The notes: generated by a model not told the origin, from the letters alone. A stretch of DNA of 64,000 nucleotides from Bacteroidota bacterium (GCA_023437305.1 JAEZGN010000009.1:124001-188000); one strand, 5' to 3'; numbered from the stretch's first letter, positions 51,541-60,750 are shown. Translations and numbers: made by a program.

Positions 51541-54500
51541 TAATACCTGTATCCGACTATCTCTCTGAGATACAACAGATAGATAAAACCAATCTATCGC
51601 TGAGAAATAAATATATCTGCCTCAAACAGATACTCGAAAGAAGCTGCAAGGAAATCACTAAAGGTGAATCTTTGCAGTTTCCTTCTTTATTTTCCCGGCT
51701 GGTCTTCATCTCTCAGAAGTATGATTTACCGAAGCTTATAGAGTGGCGGTTACATACAATCCGTATCAGAAGTTCTTTTCTACAAAGAGATGAGAATAAT
51801 CTGGTTACGCCAAAACAATACGACGATGCAAAACAAAGCATAGAGTTGTTTTACGGATTCTTACAAGGCGATCATAGCCCCCAAATACCCGAAGAAGCCG
51901 AACAGGAGGATAAGAAAACCTTACCGCTGGATAGGCTGCGTGTGCAGGTGCTGGATATAGATAAAGAAAACGAGTTGCTGATCTGTCAACCAGAGACTTT
52001 ACCTCAAGAAACATTAACGGTAAGATATAATGTATCTGCAAATGAGGTATTCAACCCTACTATCTGTCGCTTGTGGGTTGGTGCCCAGCTAAACTTGCTA
52101 GATGTAAAAAAGGGCGGACACGGCTGTTACATTCCTGCCTTATTTGTACTTGAGCCCGACTATCTGATCGATGCTTCGGCAATGGCTGAATGTTTTCAAT
52201 CGTACGGTAATTCTCACTTGCATTACTTCCGCCGAAAGTTTGAGCCGAATGCGAATTCTCACTATATACTGTTAGGAAATCTGGCAAACTTCTTTCTCGA
52301 CGAGCTTATCTATGCCGAAAATCCCGGAACGCTGAAGTTTGAAGATGTGTTTCTGAAATCTTTTCGTCAGATGCCCTTCGAATATGCATCATGCCAAGAT
52401 ATAAAGGATAATCTGGATTTTCGCAACTTCATGTCGAGAGCAGAAAGCCAGTTCAACAATATTCGACGAGTAATAATAAACGATATGCCCGCAAATGGCT
52501 TTGATACTACCCTGTGTACCTTAGAGCCTTCCTTCTTTTGTGAGAAATACGGTTTTCAAGGACGGCTCGACCTGTTGCAACTCTCCGATGAGGAGGACGG
52601 CGCAGACCGTATCATAGAATTAAAGTCGGGCAAGCCACCTTATCCTCGCGAGGATGTAACAAAGATCGCTTCGAACCACGAAACGCAGACTGCCATCTAT
52701 CGGCTCATGATACAAAGTGTATTCAACAAAGATGCACGTCATATCTATCCTACGATCTTATATTCGAGTGCCGACAATGCCGGAGAGAATATCCGTTTTG
52801 CAGCCAGATACCAACGCTTGGAGAAAGAGATTATCAATACTCGCAATCTGATTGTCGCTACCGAACACGATTTGTATTCGGGTGATGTGCAAACGGTAGA
52901 ACAAATTTTCAAAGAACTCTTCAGTTTAGATAACTATGGCAGAGTACCTCAGTTCTTCATAGATAAGCTAAAAGAGTTGGAAGACGTTCTTATCAAATCA
53001 TCTGAATTAGAAAAGACATACGCCTATCGCTATATCAACTTTGTATCAAGGGAACTATACCTGCAAAAAACAGGAGATGAGAACTTTGATACAGCAATGA
53101 GTGTCTCTGCCCTGTGGAATACAACTTTCTCTGAGCGCAAAGAAGCCTTGGACCTGATCTCCGATCTCGAGATAGAAGATATAGACGACAGTGGTCGGGA
53201 TATGGTGATCCGATTCAATCGATTAGCTCCTCAAGACTGCGTGAACTTCCGTGAAGGAGAGATATGTATCTTATATCCGAAACAAGATGAGGGCGATACT
53301 GTACTCACCAACCAAATACTAAAAGGCACAGTCGTAGAAATATCATCTCATTGTGTAACTCTCCGTTTTAGATACAAGCAGCGAAACAGAGCTTTCTTCT
53401 CTCGTTACAGGCTTTGGGCGGTAGAGCACGATAAACTCGATCATGGGTACAATGCCATGTATAAAAGCCTATTTGCCTTTCTCTCTGCACCTACCCATAA
53501 GAAGGAGCTTTTGCTCGGACTTAAAGAGCCTCACACTATCTATGCGAACAACTGTTCCGACAAAGAACTGACTCAAGAGGAGAGGGGCGAAAGCGTTATA
53601 AAAAAAGCCTTGTCAGCTGATGATTACTTCCTTATCGTAGGGCCTCCTGGTACAGGCAAGACGTCCATATTTGCACGGCAACTCATCGAGCGTCTTCATG
53701 CAAAAGAAGATAGTAACATCCTTGTTATGGCATACACCAATCGTGCTGTAGATGAGTTATGTGCTGCTATCTGTGAGGCTTTCTCGGAAGATGACTCCGT
53801 GTGTGACCGATATATCCGTATCGGTTCGGAACTATCATGCGGAGAGCCATATCGACACCGACTGTTGCAGAATATCTCATATAAAGCTACAAACCGCAAA
53901 GACCTCTTGCATACAATCGCCTCGACTCGGATATTTGTAGGAACATTAGCGTCTATCATGGGTAAGCCGGAACTATTCGACCTGAAACATTTTGATGTGG
54001 CAATTATCGATGAAGCTTCACAAATATTAGAATCTCAGATAATAGGTCTGCTTCCACAGTTTGATAAGTTTATTATGATTGGTGATCATAAGCAGCTGTC
54101 TACTATAACATTGCAAGATGAATCCCGATCGAAGGTCGATAGTCGCGTCTTAAATGATATAGAGCTTTACGATTGCCGTGAATCTCTTTTCGAACGGCTG
54201 TTCCGTATTTGCCAAAAACAAGGATGGACGCATGTCTATGATACACTTACATATCATGGGCGTATGCATCAGGATATTGCACGTCTTGTAAATGCTCACT
54301 TCTATGACAATATATTAAAGATCGCAACCCAAAGGCAGCACGCCAGCTTGAATTATCCTTCTTTTGACCCAGAAGATCCATATCAGATCATGATATCAAA
54401 CAAGCGGGTTTGCTTTATCCCTGTCAGAGAGATAGATAATGCAAATATATCCGATAAAACGAACGATGCCGAAGCCGAAATTGCTGTTTCCTTATCAATC

Positions 54501-54878
54501 GCCTTATTGGATATCTACAAGGCTAATAATCTTCTTTTCGATTCTCAAAGAACGCTTGGTATTATCACTCCATACCGAAATCAGATAGCCCTGATAAGGA
54601 AAAAGCTTGAAGAAACAGGTATTGCCGAATTGTCTGATATTATGATCGATACCGTAGAGCGTTATCAAGGTAGCCAGCGTGATGTGATCATACTTTCCTT
54701 CTGTTTCAACAAACCTTACCAACTCAAAAACTTCTGTAGTATGAACCGAGAGGGAACAGTAGATCGTAAACTCAATGTTGCTCTTACCCGTGCACGAGAG
54801 CAGCTCTTTCTGATTGGTAACGATTATATACTGCACCAACATCCGATATACAAGAAGATACTACAACATATTACATGA
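51537..54878 (+). CDS. Dna2-like PD-(D/E)XK nuclease plus SF1 helicase
   Basis: A 1113-residue cytoplasmic protein. The N-terminal ~330 residues are unfamiliar. A Dna2/Cas4-type PD-(D/E)XK nuclease shows GRLDLL (Asp345), IIELKSGK (Glu361, Lys363) and NHETQTAIYRLM. An OB-like region follows (~560-640). The C-terminal SF1B helicase of the DNA2/NAM7/UPF1 group has Walker A GPPGTGKT (702-709), AYTNRAVDEL, Walker B VAIIDEASQI, GDHKQLSTIT, TYHGRMH, TVERYQGSQRDVIILSF and LNVALTRAREQLFLIG. It probably unwinds and trims nucleic acid ends. I recall similar-sized relatives in other Bacteroidales, so housekeeping repair is as likely as defence. Confidence 0.88.
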   Translation: MIIPVSDYLSEIQQIDKTNLSLRNKYICLKQILERSCKEITKGESLQFPSLFSRLVFISQKYDLPKLIEWRLHTIRIRSSFLQRDENNLVTPKQYDDAKQSIELFYGFLQGDHSPQIPEEAEQEDKKTLPLDRLRVQVLDIDKENELLICQPETLPQETLTVRYNVSANEVFNPTICRLWVGAQLNLLDVKKGGHGCYIPALFVLEPDYLIDASAMAECFQSYGNSHLHYFRRKFEPNANSHYILLGNLANFFLDELIYAENPGTLKFEDVFLKSFRQMPFEYASCQDIKDNLDFRNFMSRAESQFNNIRRVIINDMPANGFDTTLCTLEPSFFCEKYGFQGRLDLLQLSDEEDGADRIIELKSGKPPYPREDVTKIASNHETQTAIYRLMIQSVFNKDARHIYPTILYSSADNAGENIRFAARYQRLEKEIINTRNLIVATEHDLYSGDVQTVEQIFKELFSLDNYGRVPQFFIDKLKELEDVLIKSSELEKTYAYRYINFVSRELYLQKTGDENFDTAMSVSALWNTTFSERKEALDLISDLEIEDIDDSGRDMVIRFNRLAPQDCVNFREGEICILYPKQDEGDTVLTNQILKGTVVEISSHCVTLRFRYKQRNRAFFSRYRLWAVEHDKLDHGYNAMYKSLFAFLSAPTHKKELLLGLKEPHTIYANNCSDKELTQEERGESVIKKALSADDYFLIVGPPGTGKTSIFARQLIERLHAKEDSNILVMAYTNRAVDELCAAICEAFSEDDSVCDRYIRIGSELSCGEPYRHRLLQNISYKATNRKDLLHTIASTRIFVGTLASIMGKPELFDLKHFDVAIIDEASQILESQIIGLLPQFDKFIMIGDHKQLSTITLQDESRSKVDSRVLNDIELYDCRESLFERLFRICQKQGWTHVYDTLTYHGRMHQDIARLVNAHFYDNILKIATQRQHASLNYPSFDPEDPYQIMISNKRVCFIPVREIDNANISDKTNDAEAEIAVSLSIALLDIYKANNLLFDSQRTLGIITPYRNQIALIRKKLEETGIAELSDIMIDTVERYQGSQRDVIILSFCFNKPYQLKNFCSMNREGTVDRKLNVALTRAREQLFLIGNDYILHQHPIYKKILQHIT

Positions 54879-54887
54879 ATTCTCTAT

Positions 54888-54913
54888 AAAAAGGTGACAG
54901 ATGTCACTTTTTT
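54888..54913 (+). terminator. Terminator after the nuclease-helicase gene
   Basis: GTGAC / GTCAC core extended by A-T pairs, loop AGAT, followed by TTTTTT, 9 bp past the stop. A short but well-formed intrinsic terminator. Confidence 0.65.
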
Positions 54914-55109
54914 AATTTCAGATGTAAGTTGTTGTTTAGTAGCTATGTATGTCGTTCTTTGAATGCAAAAGGTGACAAAAGTGACACTATTCTATTGCTT
55001 TTTTATGTGTAACCTTTTATATACCTCTGTCTTTCACTAAAGACAAGAATAGTGGGTCGATAATATTCGGATACATCCTTTATATAAGATAAATAGAAAG
55101 AGATATGAT
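54914..55109. other. Gene-free spacer between convergent units
   Basis: About 200 bp without a coding frame. It repeats the words AAAGGTGACA and AGTGACAC around 54968-54986, echoing the terminator hairpin; no function assigned. Confidence 0.5.
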
Positions 55110-55165
55110 AATAAAAGAGGCTGTTTGAAGAGCAAAATATAGTTTTACTCTTCAAACAGCCTCTT
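55110..55165 (-). terminator. Strong terminator of the recA operon
   Basis: A perfect 18-bp inverted repeat, left arm 55115-55132 and right arm 55148-55165, with a 15-nt loop. On the minus strand it is followed by TTATTATC. It lies 28 bp past the recA stop. Confidence 0.9.
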
Positions 55166-55192
55166 CGCTATTCCTAGATTGCTTTGCTTATA

Positions 55193-56215
55193 TTAGTGCT
55201 TTTCTTTCAATGCTTCGAAAATTAAGCCTGCCAGCTCTTCTGCCAACTCAGGATTGTCTTTTATCACTTCTTTTGCCGACTCACGTCCTTGTGCCAGTTT
55301 GGTCTCATTGTAGCTGTACCACGAACCGCTTTTCTTGATGATACCAAGTTCTGCTCCAAGGTCTATGATTTCTCCCGAACGAGAGATACCCTCACCGTAC
55401 ATGATATCGAATTCAGCCTTGCGGAAAGGAGGCGCAACTTTGTTTTTTGCTACCTTTACACGAGTCTGGCTACCCCTTACCTCATCCCCATCTTTCAATT
55501 GTCCGATACGGCGAATATCAAGGCGTACAGATGCATAGTATTTCAGGGCATTACCTCCGGTAGTTGTTTCGGGTGAACCGAACATAACACCGATCTTATC
55601 GCGCAACTGGTTGATAAATATGCAGATAGTGTTTGTTTTGTTGATGGCAGCAGTCAGTTTACGCAATGCCTGCGACATCAAACGAGCTTGCAATCCCATT
55701 TTAGAATCGCCCATCTCGCCTTCTAGCTCCGCTTTAGGAGTCAGAGCGGCAACCGAGTCGATAACAATGATATCGATAGCCGAAGAGCGAATCAATTGCT
55801 CTGCTATTTCGAGAGCTTGCTCACCGCTGTCGGGCTGCGATATGTATAGGTTTTCGATGTCAACACCAAGTTTTTCGGCATAAAAACGATCGAAGGCATG
55901 TTCAGCATCCACAAAGGCTGCTATACCTCCTGCTTTTTGTGCTTCGGCTATAGCATGTATAGCCAACGTTGTTTTACCTGACGATTCGGGACCGTATATT
56001 TCGATCACCCTACCGCGAGGATATCCACCTACACCAAGTGCAGCGTTCAGGGCTATAGAACCTGTAGAAACAACAGCTATCTCATCGATTTTATCATCGC
56101 CCATCTTCATTATCGAGCCTTTTCCGTAGCTCTTCTCTATCTTGTCCATCGCAGCTTGCAGAGCTTTCAGTTTCTCTGTATTTGGGGCTGCTTTTTTTTC
56201 TTTTTCTTCTGCCAT
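55193..56215 (-). CDS. recA: Recombinase RecA
   Basis: Strand-exchange ATPase for homologous recombination and repair, 340 residues. Seen are the N-terminal KLKALQAAMDKIEKSYGKGSIMKMG, Walker A GPESSGKTTL, FVDAEHAFD, LYISQPDSGEQALEI, Walker B IIVIDSVAAL, the L1 loop EGEMGDSKMGLQARLMSQALRK, and L2 with FINQLRDKIGVMFGSPETTTGGNALK. It is last in a run of LOG-family gene, exported protein gene, bcp and recA, with 12-43 nt gaps, so it probably shares their promoter at 57985 unless an internal one exists. No SOS-type operator recognised. Confidence 0.98.
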   Translation of the reverse strand: MAEEKEKKAAPNTEKLKALQAAMDKIEKSYGKGSIMKMGDDKIDEIAVVSTGSIALNAALGVGGYPRGRVIEIYGPESSGKTTLAIHAIAEAQKAGGIAAFVDAEHAFDRFYAEKLGVDIENLYISQPDSGEQALEIAEQLIRSSAIDIIVIDSVAALTPKAELEGEMGDSKMGLQARLMSQALRKLTAAINKTNTICIFINQLRDKIGVMFGSPETTTGGNALKYYASVRLDIRRIGQLKDGDEVRGSQTRVKVAKNKVAPPFRKAEFDIMYGEGISRSGEIIDLGAELGIIKKSGSWYSYNETKLAQGRESAKEVIKDNPELAEELAGLIFEALKEKH

Positions 56216-56244
56216 TATTTCTCTTTGATAATTATATAAAACTT

Positions 56245-56709
56245 TTATTTATTTAGATCTAATATTTGTTGAGCGTGCTCTTTGGTTTTTACTTCCTTCG
56301 GAGTTATTATTTGCTCTATAATGCCCGATTCGTTTATCAGGAATGTAGTGCGAAATGTGCCCATGTATTTACGTCCGGCAAGTGTTTTCTCACCCCATAC
56401 ACCGAATTGCTCCACCAGCTTTTTGTCTGTATCGGCAATCAGAGGAAAAGGCAATTGCTGCTTTTCGATAAACTTCTGATGTGATTTTTCGTTGTCGACA
56501 CTAACGCCCAGTATTTGGTAGCCGGCTTTTCTGAGTTGCGAAAAGTTGTCTCGGAAACTGCAAGCCTGAGCCGTACAGCCCGGGGTATTGTCTTTGGGAT
56601 AGAAATACAATACAAGCTTACTCCCTTTATAGTCGGATGCCTTTACTTCTTTTCCGTCCTGATCGATTCCTAAAATTTCAGGTATTTTATCTCCAACAGT
56701 AAGTGCCAT
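56245..56709 (-). CDS. bcp: Thioredoxin-dependent thiol peroxidase (Bcp/PrxQ)
   Basis: Reduces hydrogen peroxide and organic peroxides with thioredoxin, cytoplasmic, 154 residues. The peroxidatic Cys45 and resolving Cys50 are in NTPGCTAQACSFRDN, the atypical 2-Cys arrangement of PrxQ. Further marks are LVLYFYPKD before it and KYMGTFRTTFLINESGIIEQI with the conserved Arg. It lies 29 nt upstream of recA, a pairing that joins oxidative defence and DNA repair in one operon. Confidence 0.96.
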   Translation of the reverse strand: MALTVGDKIPEILGIDQDGKEVKASDYKGSKLVLYFYPKDNTPGCTAQACSFRDNFSQLRKAGYQILGVSVDNEKSHQKFIEKQQLPFPLIADTDKKLVEQFGVWGEKTLAGRKYMGTFRTTFLINESGIIEQIITPKEVKTKEHAQQILDLNK

Positions 56710-56721
56710 ATTTATATTGTT

Positions 56722-57249
56722 TTATTTTTGTATATAGAATGTCTTTTCGTATTCGCTTTTTTTATCTCTAACATTGTTTCTCAGTTCAATAGCTTCATTC
56801 GATATATCTGTAAACTTAGCAGATGCGTTGTTATACACTATAGCGTCGGTATTTGCATCATCACCTAATGTTCCCAGATGTTCCAAAGCAATAACCTTGT
56901 CTTTTACAGCATTGAGGTATGCCAATACTGCCAATTGGTAACTCTCTCCTCCTTTGTATATCGGAGTCTCTTTTACGGTTGTCAGATATTTATCGATTTC
57001 CTCCAGAGTTTCTATTCTGTTTTTTGTGAGGTTAGCATTCGATTTTTTATCCCAAACATCCTGCACCAATTTTTCATATCTGGAATATGCTGCGTCGCTG
57101 TAATTGACAGCATCCAGTAATAAATAATTGTAGTGCGTTTTCGAGTCTCCTTTGTTTGTCCTTTCTACAACACGTTTTGTTACGGTCTGGGCTTTTGCAA
57201 TTGTAACTAATCCCAGCATTGCCACTGCAATGAATAAATACTTTTTCAT
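56722..57249 (-). CDS. Exported helical protein, function unknown
   Basis: A 175-residue protein with signal peptide MKKYLFIAVAMLGLVTIAKA, mature start QTVTKRVVERTNKGD. The chain is charged and helical (YSRYEKLVQDVWDKKSNANLTKNRIETLEEIDKYL) and has no cysteine or known motif. A periplasmic location is inferred. It lies 12 nt before bcp, so it is in the recA operon although its link with peroxide defence or repair is not evident. Family not recognised. Confidence 0.75.
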   Translation of the reverse strand: MKKYLFIAVAMLGLVTIAKAQTVTKRVVERTNKGDSKTHYNYLLLDAVNYSDAAYSRYEKLVQDVWDKKSNANLTKNRIETLEEIDKYLTTVKETPIYKGGESYQLAVLAYLNAVKDKVIALEHLGTLGDDANTDAIVYNNASAKFTDISNEAIELRNNVRDKKSEYEKTFYIQK

Positions 57250-57292
57250 ACTAGGGTGTGTTTTGTTTAGTTTTTATATTAAGATTGGAGAG

Positions 57293-57868
57293 TTATTTCA
57301 CCTCAAACCATTTGTCATTGGCGGGAGGTACATAATCTTCCATTTTTTTTAGTAAACTGCCAATATTACCATCTACCAACAAAAGATCAAGATATTCATT
57401 TTTCAGGAAACCATTTCTTATCATTGTTTTCGACATCGTAATAAGCGGATCGTAATATCCGTTGGTATTCAATACTGCTATCGGTTTTTTGTGTAATGCC
57501 AATTGAGCCCAAGTAAGCATTTCAAATAATTCGTCCAAGGTTCCGTATCCTCCCGGTAGAGCAATAACGCCATCGCTGATCTCATTCATTAAGGCTTTGC
57601 GCTGGTGCATTGTATCTACGATGTGGATTTTAGTAAGATGCGTATGTTCCAATTCTTTGCTTTTGAGAAATTCGGGTATAACTCCTATTACTTCTCCACC
57701 CTCGCTCAGTGCACCATTGGCTACATATCCCATAAGTCCTACATGTGCACCTCCATATACAATGCCATAGCCTTTTTGTGCGATTGTTTTTCCGAGTAGT
57801 GTTGCTTGTTCTGCAAAGATTTTATCTGAACCTGAGGCCGAGCCGCAGAATATTGATATATATTTCAT
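57293..57868 (-). CDS. LOG family protein (nucleoside 5'-monophosphate phosphoribohydrolase)
   Basis: A 191-residue cytoplasmic Rossmann-like enzyme of the LONELY GUY family, which splits nucleoside (including cytokinin) 5'-monophosphates into base and ribose phosphate. The signature is complete: FCGSASGSD at the start, VYGGAHVGLMGYVANGA, MHQRKALMNEISDGVIALPGGYGTLDELFEMLTWAQL with the PGGxGTxxE active site. The bacterial substrate is not known. It leads the operon ending with recA. Confidence 0.92.
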   Translation of the reverse strand: MKYISIFCGSASGSDKIFAEQATLLGKTIAQKGYGIVYGGAHVGLMGYVANGALSEGGEVIGVIPEFLKSKELEHTHLTKIHIVDTMHQRKALMNEISDGVIALPGGYGTLDELFEMLTWAQLALHKKPIAVLNTNGYYDPLITMSKTMIRNGFLKNEYLDLLLVDGNIGSLLKKMEDYVPPANDKWFEVK

Positions 57869-57984
57869 TTTTAAGTTACAAATTTAAAAATCCAAAGAAA
57901 TGTATGGATACATACATTCGCTAAAGAGTTCTTAGCAAAGATGTTTTGTCAATGCAATGTTTTCGTTTCGCTATCTTATCATAG

Positions 57985-57992
57985 CAAAGATA
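57985..57992 (-). promoter_or_regulatory. Candidate -7 box of the LOG-bcp-recA operon
   Basis: Minus-strand TATCTTTG, followed by CTATGATAAG, 116 bp before the LOG-family ATG. Good -7 match; -33 element unclear. Confidence 0.45.
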
Positions 57993-58153
57993 ATAATATT
58001 ATTAAATAAAAAATGATATGTAAACCTGATGTTGAAAACTATTTTATAAGAGAATTAGATCGAATACGAACGTTCCTTTCGGCTTATTTTGTAAGTTTAC
58101 ATTTTCAATTTATAAATTGGAAGTTATTATTTTATCAAAAAGTAAAAATCGGA

Positions 58154-58633
58154 ATGAAATATATATTAATCACAATTATAGCCGTATTGTCTTTTTCGGC
58201 TTGTCAGACCTCGCGTCAGGTAGGTTCGGGTATGTATGGCTGGCATAATGTAGCCGTAACCGAAGACATGGAAATTTATACAGATACCCTCAATCTGAAG
58301 CATGACGAGGCAGTGTCTTATGCCTATGAAAAACGAATATACACGTCTGCCGAAGCACGTAACGCTTATGTAGATAAAATAAGAGACAGGTATGAGGAAA
58401 TGAAAAAGCCCGAAAAGGCGGAGAAGTGGAACGATTTCAGTTATTGTATCTATTATAGTATGTACGATTGTTCGAACAATCGCTTTAGAGTCTTATCTGT
58501 AGAAGATTATGACTCGTCAGGTAAACTGATTCAGAAAACAGTTACATCCAAAGATAAACTAAGATGGCTTGAGGTGAATGCTAAGACTGTAGGCGATTAC
58601 ACCTTCTTCTTTGTTTGCGATTACGGAAAGTGA
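58154..58633 (+). CDS. Lipoprotein of unknown function
   Basis: The frame opens at 58013, but ATG 58154 gives a clean lipoprotein signal (MKYILITIIAVLSFSAC, lipobox FSAC) and 159 residues. The mature chain contains TSRQVGSGMYGWHNVAVTEDMEIYTDTLNL, then helices YAYEKRIYTSAEARNAYVDKIRDRYEEMKKPEKAEKW and a beta-rich end with RFRVLSVEDYDSSGKLIQKTVTS. No family recognised. It is convergent with the next gene, 44 bp apart. Confidence 0.7.
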   Translation: MKYILITIIAVLSFSACQTSRQVGSGMYGWHNVAVTEDMEIYTDTLNLKHDEAVSYAYEKRIYTSAEARNAYVDKIRDRYEEMKKPEKAEKWNDFSYCIYYSMYDCSNNRFRVLSVEDYDSSGKLIQKTVTSKDKLRWLEVNAKTVGDYTFFFVCDYGK

Positions 58634-58677
58634 TTTGGTTGATTGATAATAGGGTTTTGTTGGATACGGTTTACGCG

Positions 58678-59067
58678 TTAGTCCGACTCTTTCTCTCTGA
58701 TACGAACCAGCCTCATTATAATCTTATTGGGATCATCCTTATCTAAAATGGTTAGGACATCGTCTTTTAGCACAAACGTTTCTGTCCTTTGTTTTCCCAT
58801 TCTATCCGTAACAGTAATAAGATTGTTATTGATCGTATAAAAGCCTAAGCATTCTGTTTTGCTGACAAGACCATTCGTTTTTATTTCCAGATACATAGAA
58901 TCTCGGTCTATCTTCAACTCCGGAGCCAAGATGGTATCACCGTTTACTATAATGGCGGTGTCGCGGTTATGCTCCATTTCTACAGCCCAACGCCCTTCTA
59001 ATGTAGGCTGTGTACTACATGCCATCAGGATAGTCAAGAATGAAAAACAAAAAAGTAAATGTTTCAT
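58678..59067 (-). CDS. Small lipocalin-like lipoprotein
   Basis: A 129-residue lipoprotein (MKHLLFCFSFLTILMAC, then STQPTLEGRWAVEMEHNRD). LEGRWAVE followed by alternating strands (DSMYLEIKTNGLVSKTECLGFYTINNNLITVTDRMG) and the C-terminal VLTILDKDDPNKIIMRLVRI fit a small lipocalin-like barrel. No catalytic residues. One of at least three such lipoproteins in the window. Function unknown. Confidence 0.75.
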   Translation of the reverse strand: MKHLLFCFSFLTILMACSTQPTLEGRWAVEMEHNRDTAIIVNGDTILAPELKIDRDSMYLEIKTNGLVSKTECLGFYTINNNLITVTDRMGKQRTETFVLKDDVLTILDKDDPNKIIMRLVRIREKESD

Positions 59068-59260
59068 TAATATACGGCTTTAGAAGGGGTGAAGGTAGGA
59101 AAAAATAATCAGAATTTATATAAAATAGTTTTGCATTATAAACTTTCTTAATTCAAAAATCAGTCTTTATTCATTGTGTTTAACTATCCTAAAAAAAGAA
59201 TATACAAGTTATTTAAAGTAAACAAATGCATTTAATTGGTTGTTATCATTATAAATATCT

Positions 59261-59268
59261 TATATTTG
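59261..59268 (+). promoter_or_regulatory. Candidate promoter of the YtxH-like gene
   Basis: TATATTTG at 59261-59268 with a TTG at 59240-59242, 18 nt upstream: a good match to the Bacteroidota promoter, 40 bp before the ATG at 59309. Confidence 0.55.
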
Positions 59269-59308
59269 TTAAAAATAGAGTTATATAACACATAAATTAC
59301 AGCACATT

Positions 59309-59620
59309 ATGAAGGGATTTATTTTAGGTTTGGCTGTAGGTGCACTAGGTGTATATGCAGCATTGAAACTATCCGATGAGGAAACAAGAGAAGAATTACG
59401 TACAAGAGTAAATAGCGCTACGGATAAAGCGAAGTCTGAGTTAGACTATGGGCTGGCTGTGGGCAAAAGCAAGGCTTTGCGTGTAGGCGTAAAAGCAAGG
59501 CAAGAAGTAAGAAAAGGGAAACAAAAAATAAACGAAGTTACCAGTGAGGTGGCAGGAAAGTTGGCAAGCGAATTGTCGGAAATAGAAGCAAAGGCAAAAG
59601 CAAATGCTGCTAAGGCTTAA
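59309..59620 (+). CDS. YtxH-like small membrane/stress protein
   Basis: A 103-residue basic protein with one N-terminal hydrophobic, Gly/Ala-rich segment (MKGFILGLAVGALGVYAALKLS) followed by a long charged helix (EETREELRTRVNSATDKAKSELDYGLAVGKSKALRVGV...), the layout of YtxH-domain proteins, often stress-induced. The tail is Ala/Lys-rich (EIEAKAKANAAKA). It has its own promoter and terminator. Role unknown beyond family resemblance. Confidence 0.7.
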   Translation: MKGFILGLAVGALGVYAALKLSDEETREELRTRVNSATDKAKSELDYGLAVGKSKALRVGVKARQEVRKGKQKINEVTSEVAGKLASELSEIEAKAKANAAKA

Positions 59621-59646
59621 CTCCGGTTGTTTTTTATAATATAGAG

Positions 59647-59680
59647 AAAGAGATGATCGTATGGTTATCTCTTTTTTTGT
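59647..59680 (+). terminator. Terminator after the YtxH-like gene
   Basis: AAAGAGAT / ATCTCTTT, an 8-bp stem with a 12-nt loop, followed by a run of T, 27 bp past the stop. Confidence 0.75.
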
Positions 59681-59753
59681 GTAGATGGCTTTACATATTT
59701 CTGTAACATGGGGAAATATTTCATATATTTATATTTCGAACAAAAATTGCACA

Positions 59754-60707
59754 ATGAAGAAAATTGCTATCACCGGTGCTGCCGGAAACTTAGGAGGGCT
59801 CTTAGCTCAGGAACTCCAACACAAACAAAATGTACATCTGAATTTATTGATACACAAAAGAGACCTTGCCGAAAATCTGAAAAATAAAAATAATGTATCT
59901 GTGTTCCGGGTCGATTTGGCAAGCCCTAAAACATTGGATGACGCATTAGCCGGGGTAGATGTAGTTGTGCATTTTGCAGGGGTTTTGTTCAAAGCCAATC
60001 CCGAAAAGTTTTTGCCTACAACAAACACAATATACTTTAAAAACTTACTCGATGCAGCTGTACAGCAGAAGGTGAAACGTATAATATTGATTAGTTTTCC
60101 CCATGTAGAAGGGGAGAGTACTCCCGATAATCCTGCAACAGGTCACTTAACAGGAAATCCCGAATCGATGCATGCCCGTACTCGTCTCGAAGAAGAAAAG
60201 CTCTTGTTCGGTTATGGAAATAAATATTGTATTGAGGCTGTTTCTCTGCGGGTAGGAATGGTGTACGGAAAAGGTATCTTGATGATAGATGCTGCACAGT
60301 GGTTTGCTCGTCATTGGCTTTTGGGAGTCTGGCGGAAGCTTACATACATTCAGCTTATTTCGAAAGTGGATTTTGCAGATGCCACCATTGCAGCGGCCTT
60401 AAATTCTGATGTCAAAGGTATATATCACATAGGCGACGAAGGTGTACAAACTTTGCAGCAGTTCCTCGATGATATCACTGCTTATAAAAGTAACCGCAAG
60501 CCTTGGCGTATGCCTGTGTGGATGATAATGACTGCTGCAAAAGGGTTTGAATTGTTCTCATCTTTGTTTGGCACACAGAGCCCTCTGACAGCAGATTTTA
60601 TTAAAATAGGGATGGCTTCGTACTATGGCGATACCAGCCGTATGCGAAGCGAACTATTACCCGAATTGAAATTTAAGACTTATCAGGAGGGGGTAGAGTT
60701 GTTTTGA
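59754..60707 (+). CDS. NAD(P)-binding epimerase/dehydratase-like SDR
   Basis: An atypical short-chain dehydrogenase of 317 residues from ATG 59754 (MKKIAITGAAGNLGGLLAQEL); the longer frame from 59685 lacks support. The nucleotide loop GAAGNLGG and VVVHFAGVLFKANPEKF are clear. The YxxxK pair of true epimerases is not seen at its usual place (GHLTGNPESMHARTRLEEEKLL), so catalysis is doubtful. The C-terminal part (KPWRMPVWMIMTAAKGFELFSSLFG) looks membrane-associated as in NDUFA9-like or NAD-binding SDRs. Substrate unknown. Confidence 0.8.
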   Translation: MKKIAITGAAGNLGGLLAQELQHKQNVHLNLLIHKRDLAENLKNKNNVSVFRVDLASPKTLDDALAGVDVVVHFAGVLFKANPEKFLPTTNTIYFKNLLDAAVQQKVKRIILISFPHVEGESTPDNPATGHLTGNPESMHARTRLEEEKLLFGYGNKYCIEAVSLRVGMVYGKGILMIDAAQWFARHWLLGVWRKLTYIQLISKVDFADATIAAALNSDVKGIYHIGDEGVQTLQQFLDDITAYKSNRKPWRMPVWMIMTAAKGFELFSSLFGTQSPLTADFIKIGMASYYGDTSRMRSELLPELKFKTYQEGVELF

Positions 60708-60750
60708 CAAGTACGTTTATATCCTTACAGCTTTTTTTAGTATAATATTT

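Noticed and set aside
51537..54878. New phage-defence system around the nuclease-helicase
   Set aside because: There is no second effector, sensor or other defence gene around it besides the lipoprotein, and similar proteins seem widespread in the order; kept as a finding with moderate interest, not as a called system.
54888..54990. Repeated GGTGACA / GTGACA words as a possible short CRISPR-like or iteron array
   Set aside because: Only about two imperfect copies, one of which is the terminator hairpin; spacing and length do not fit an array or an origin.
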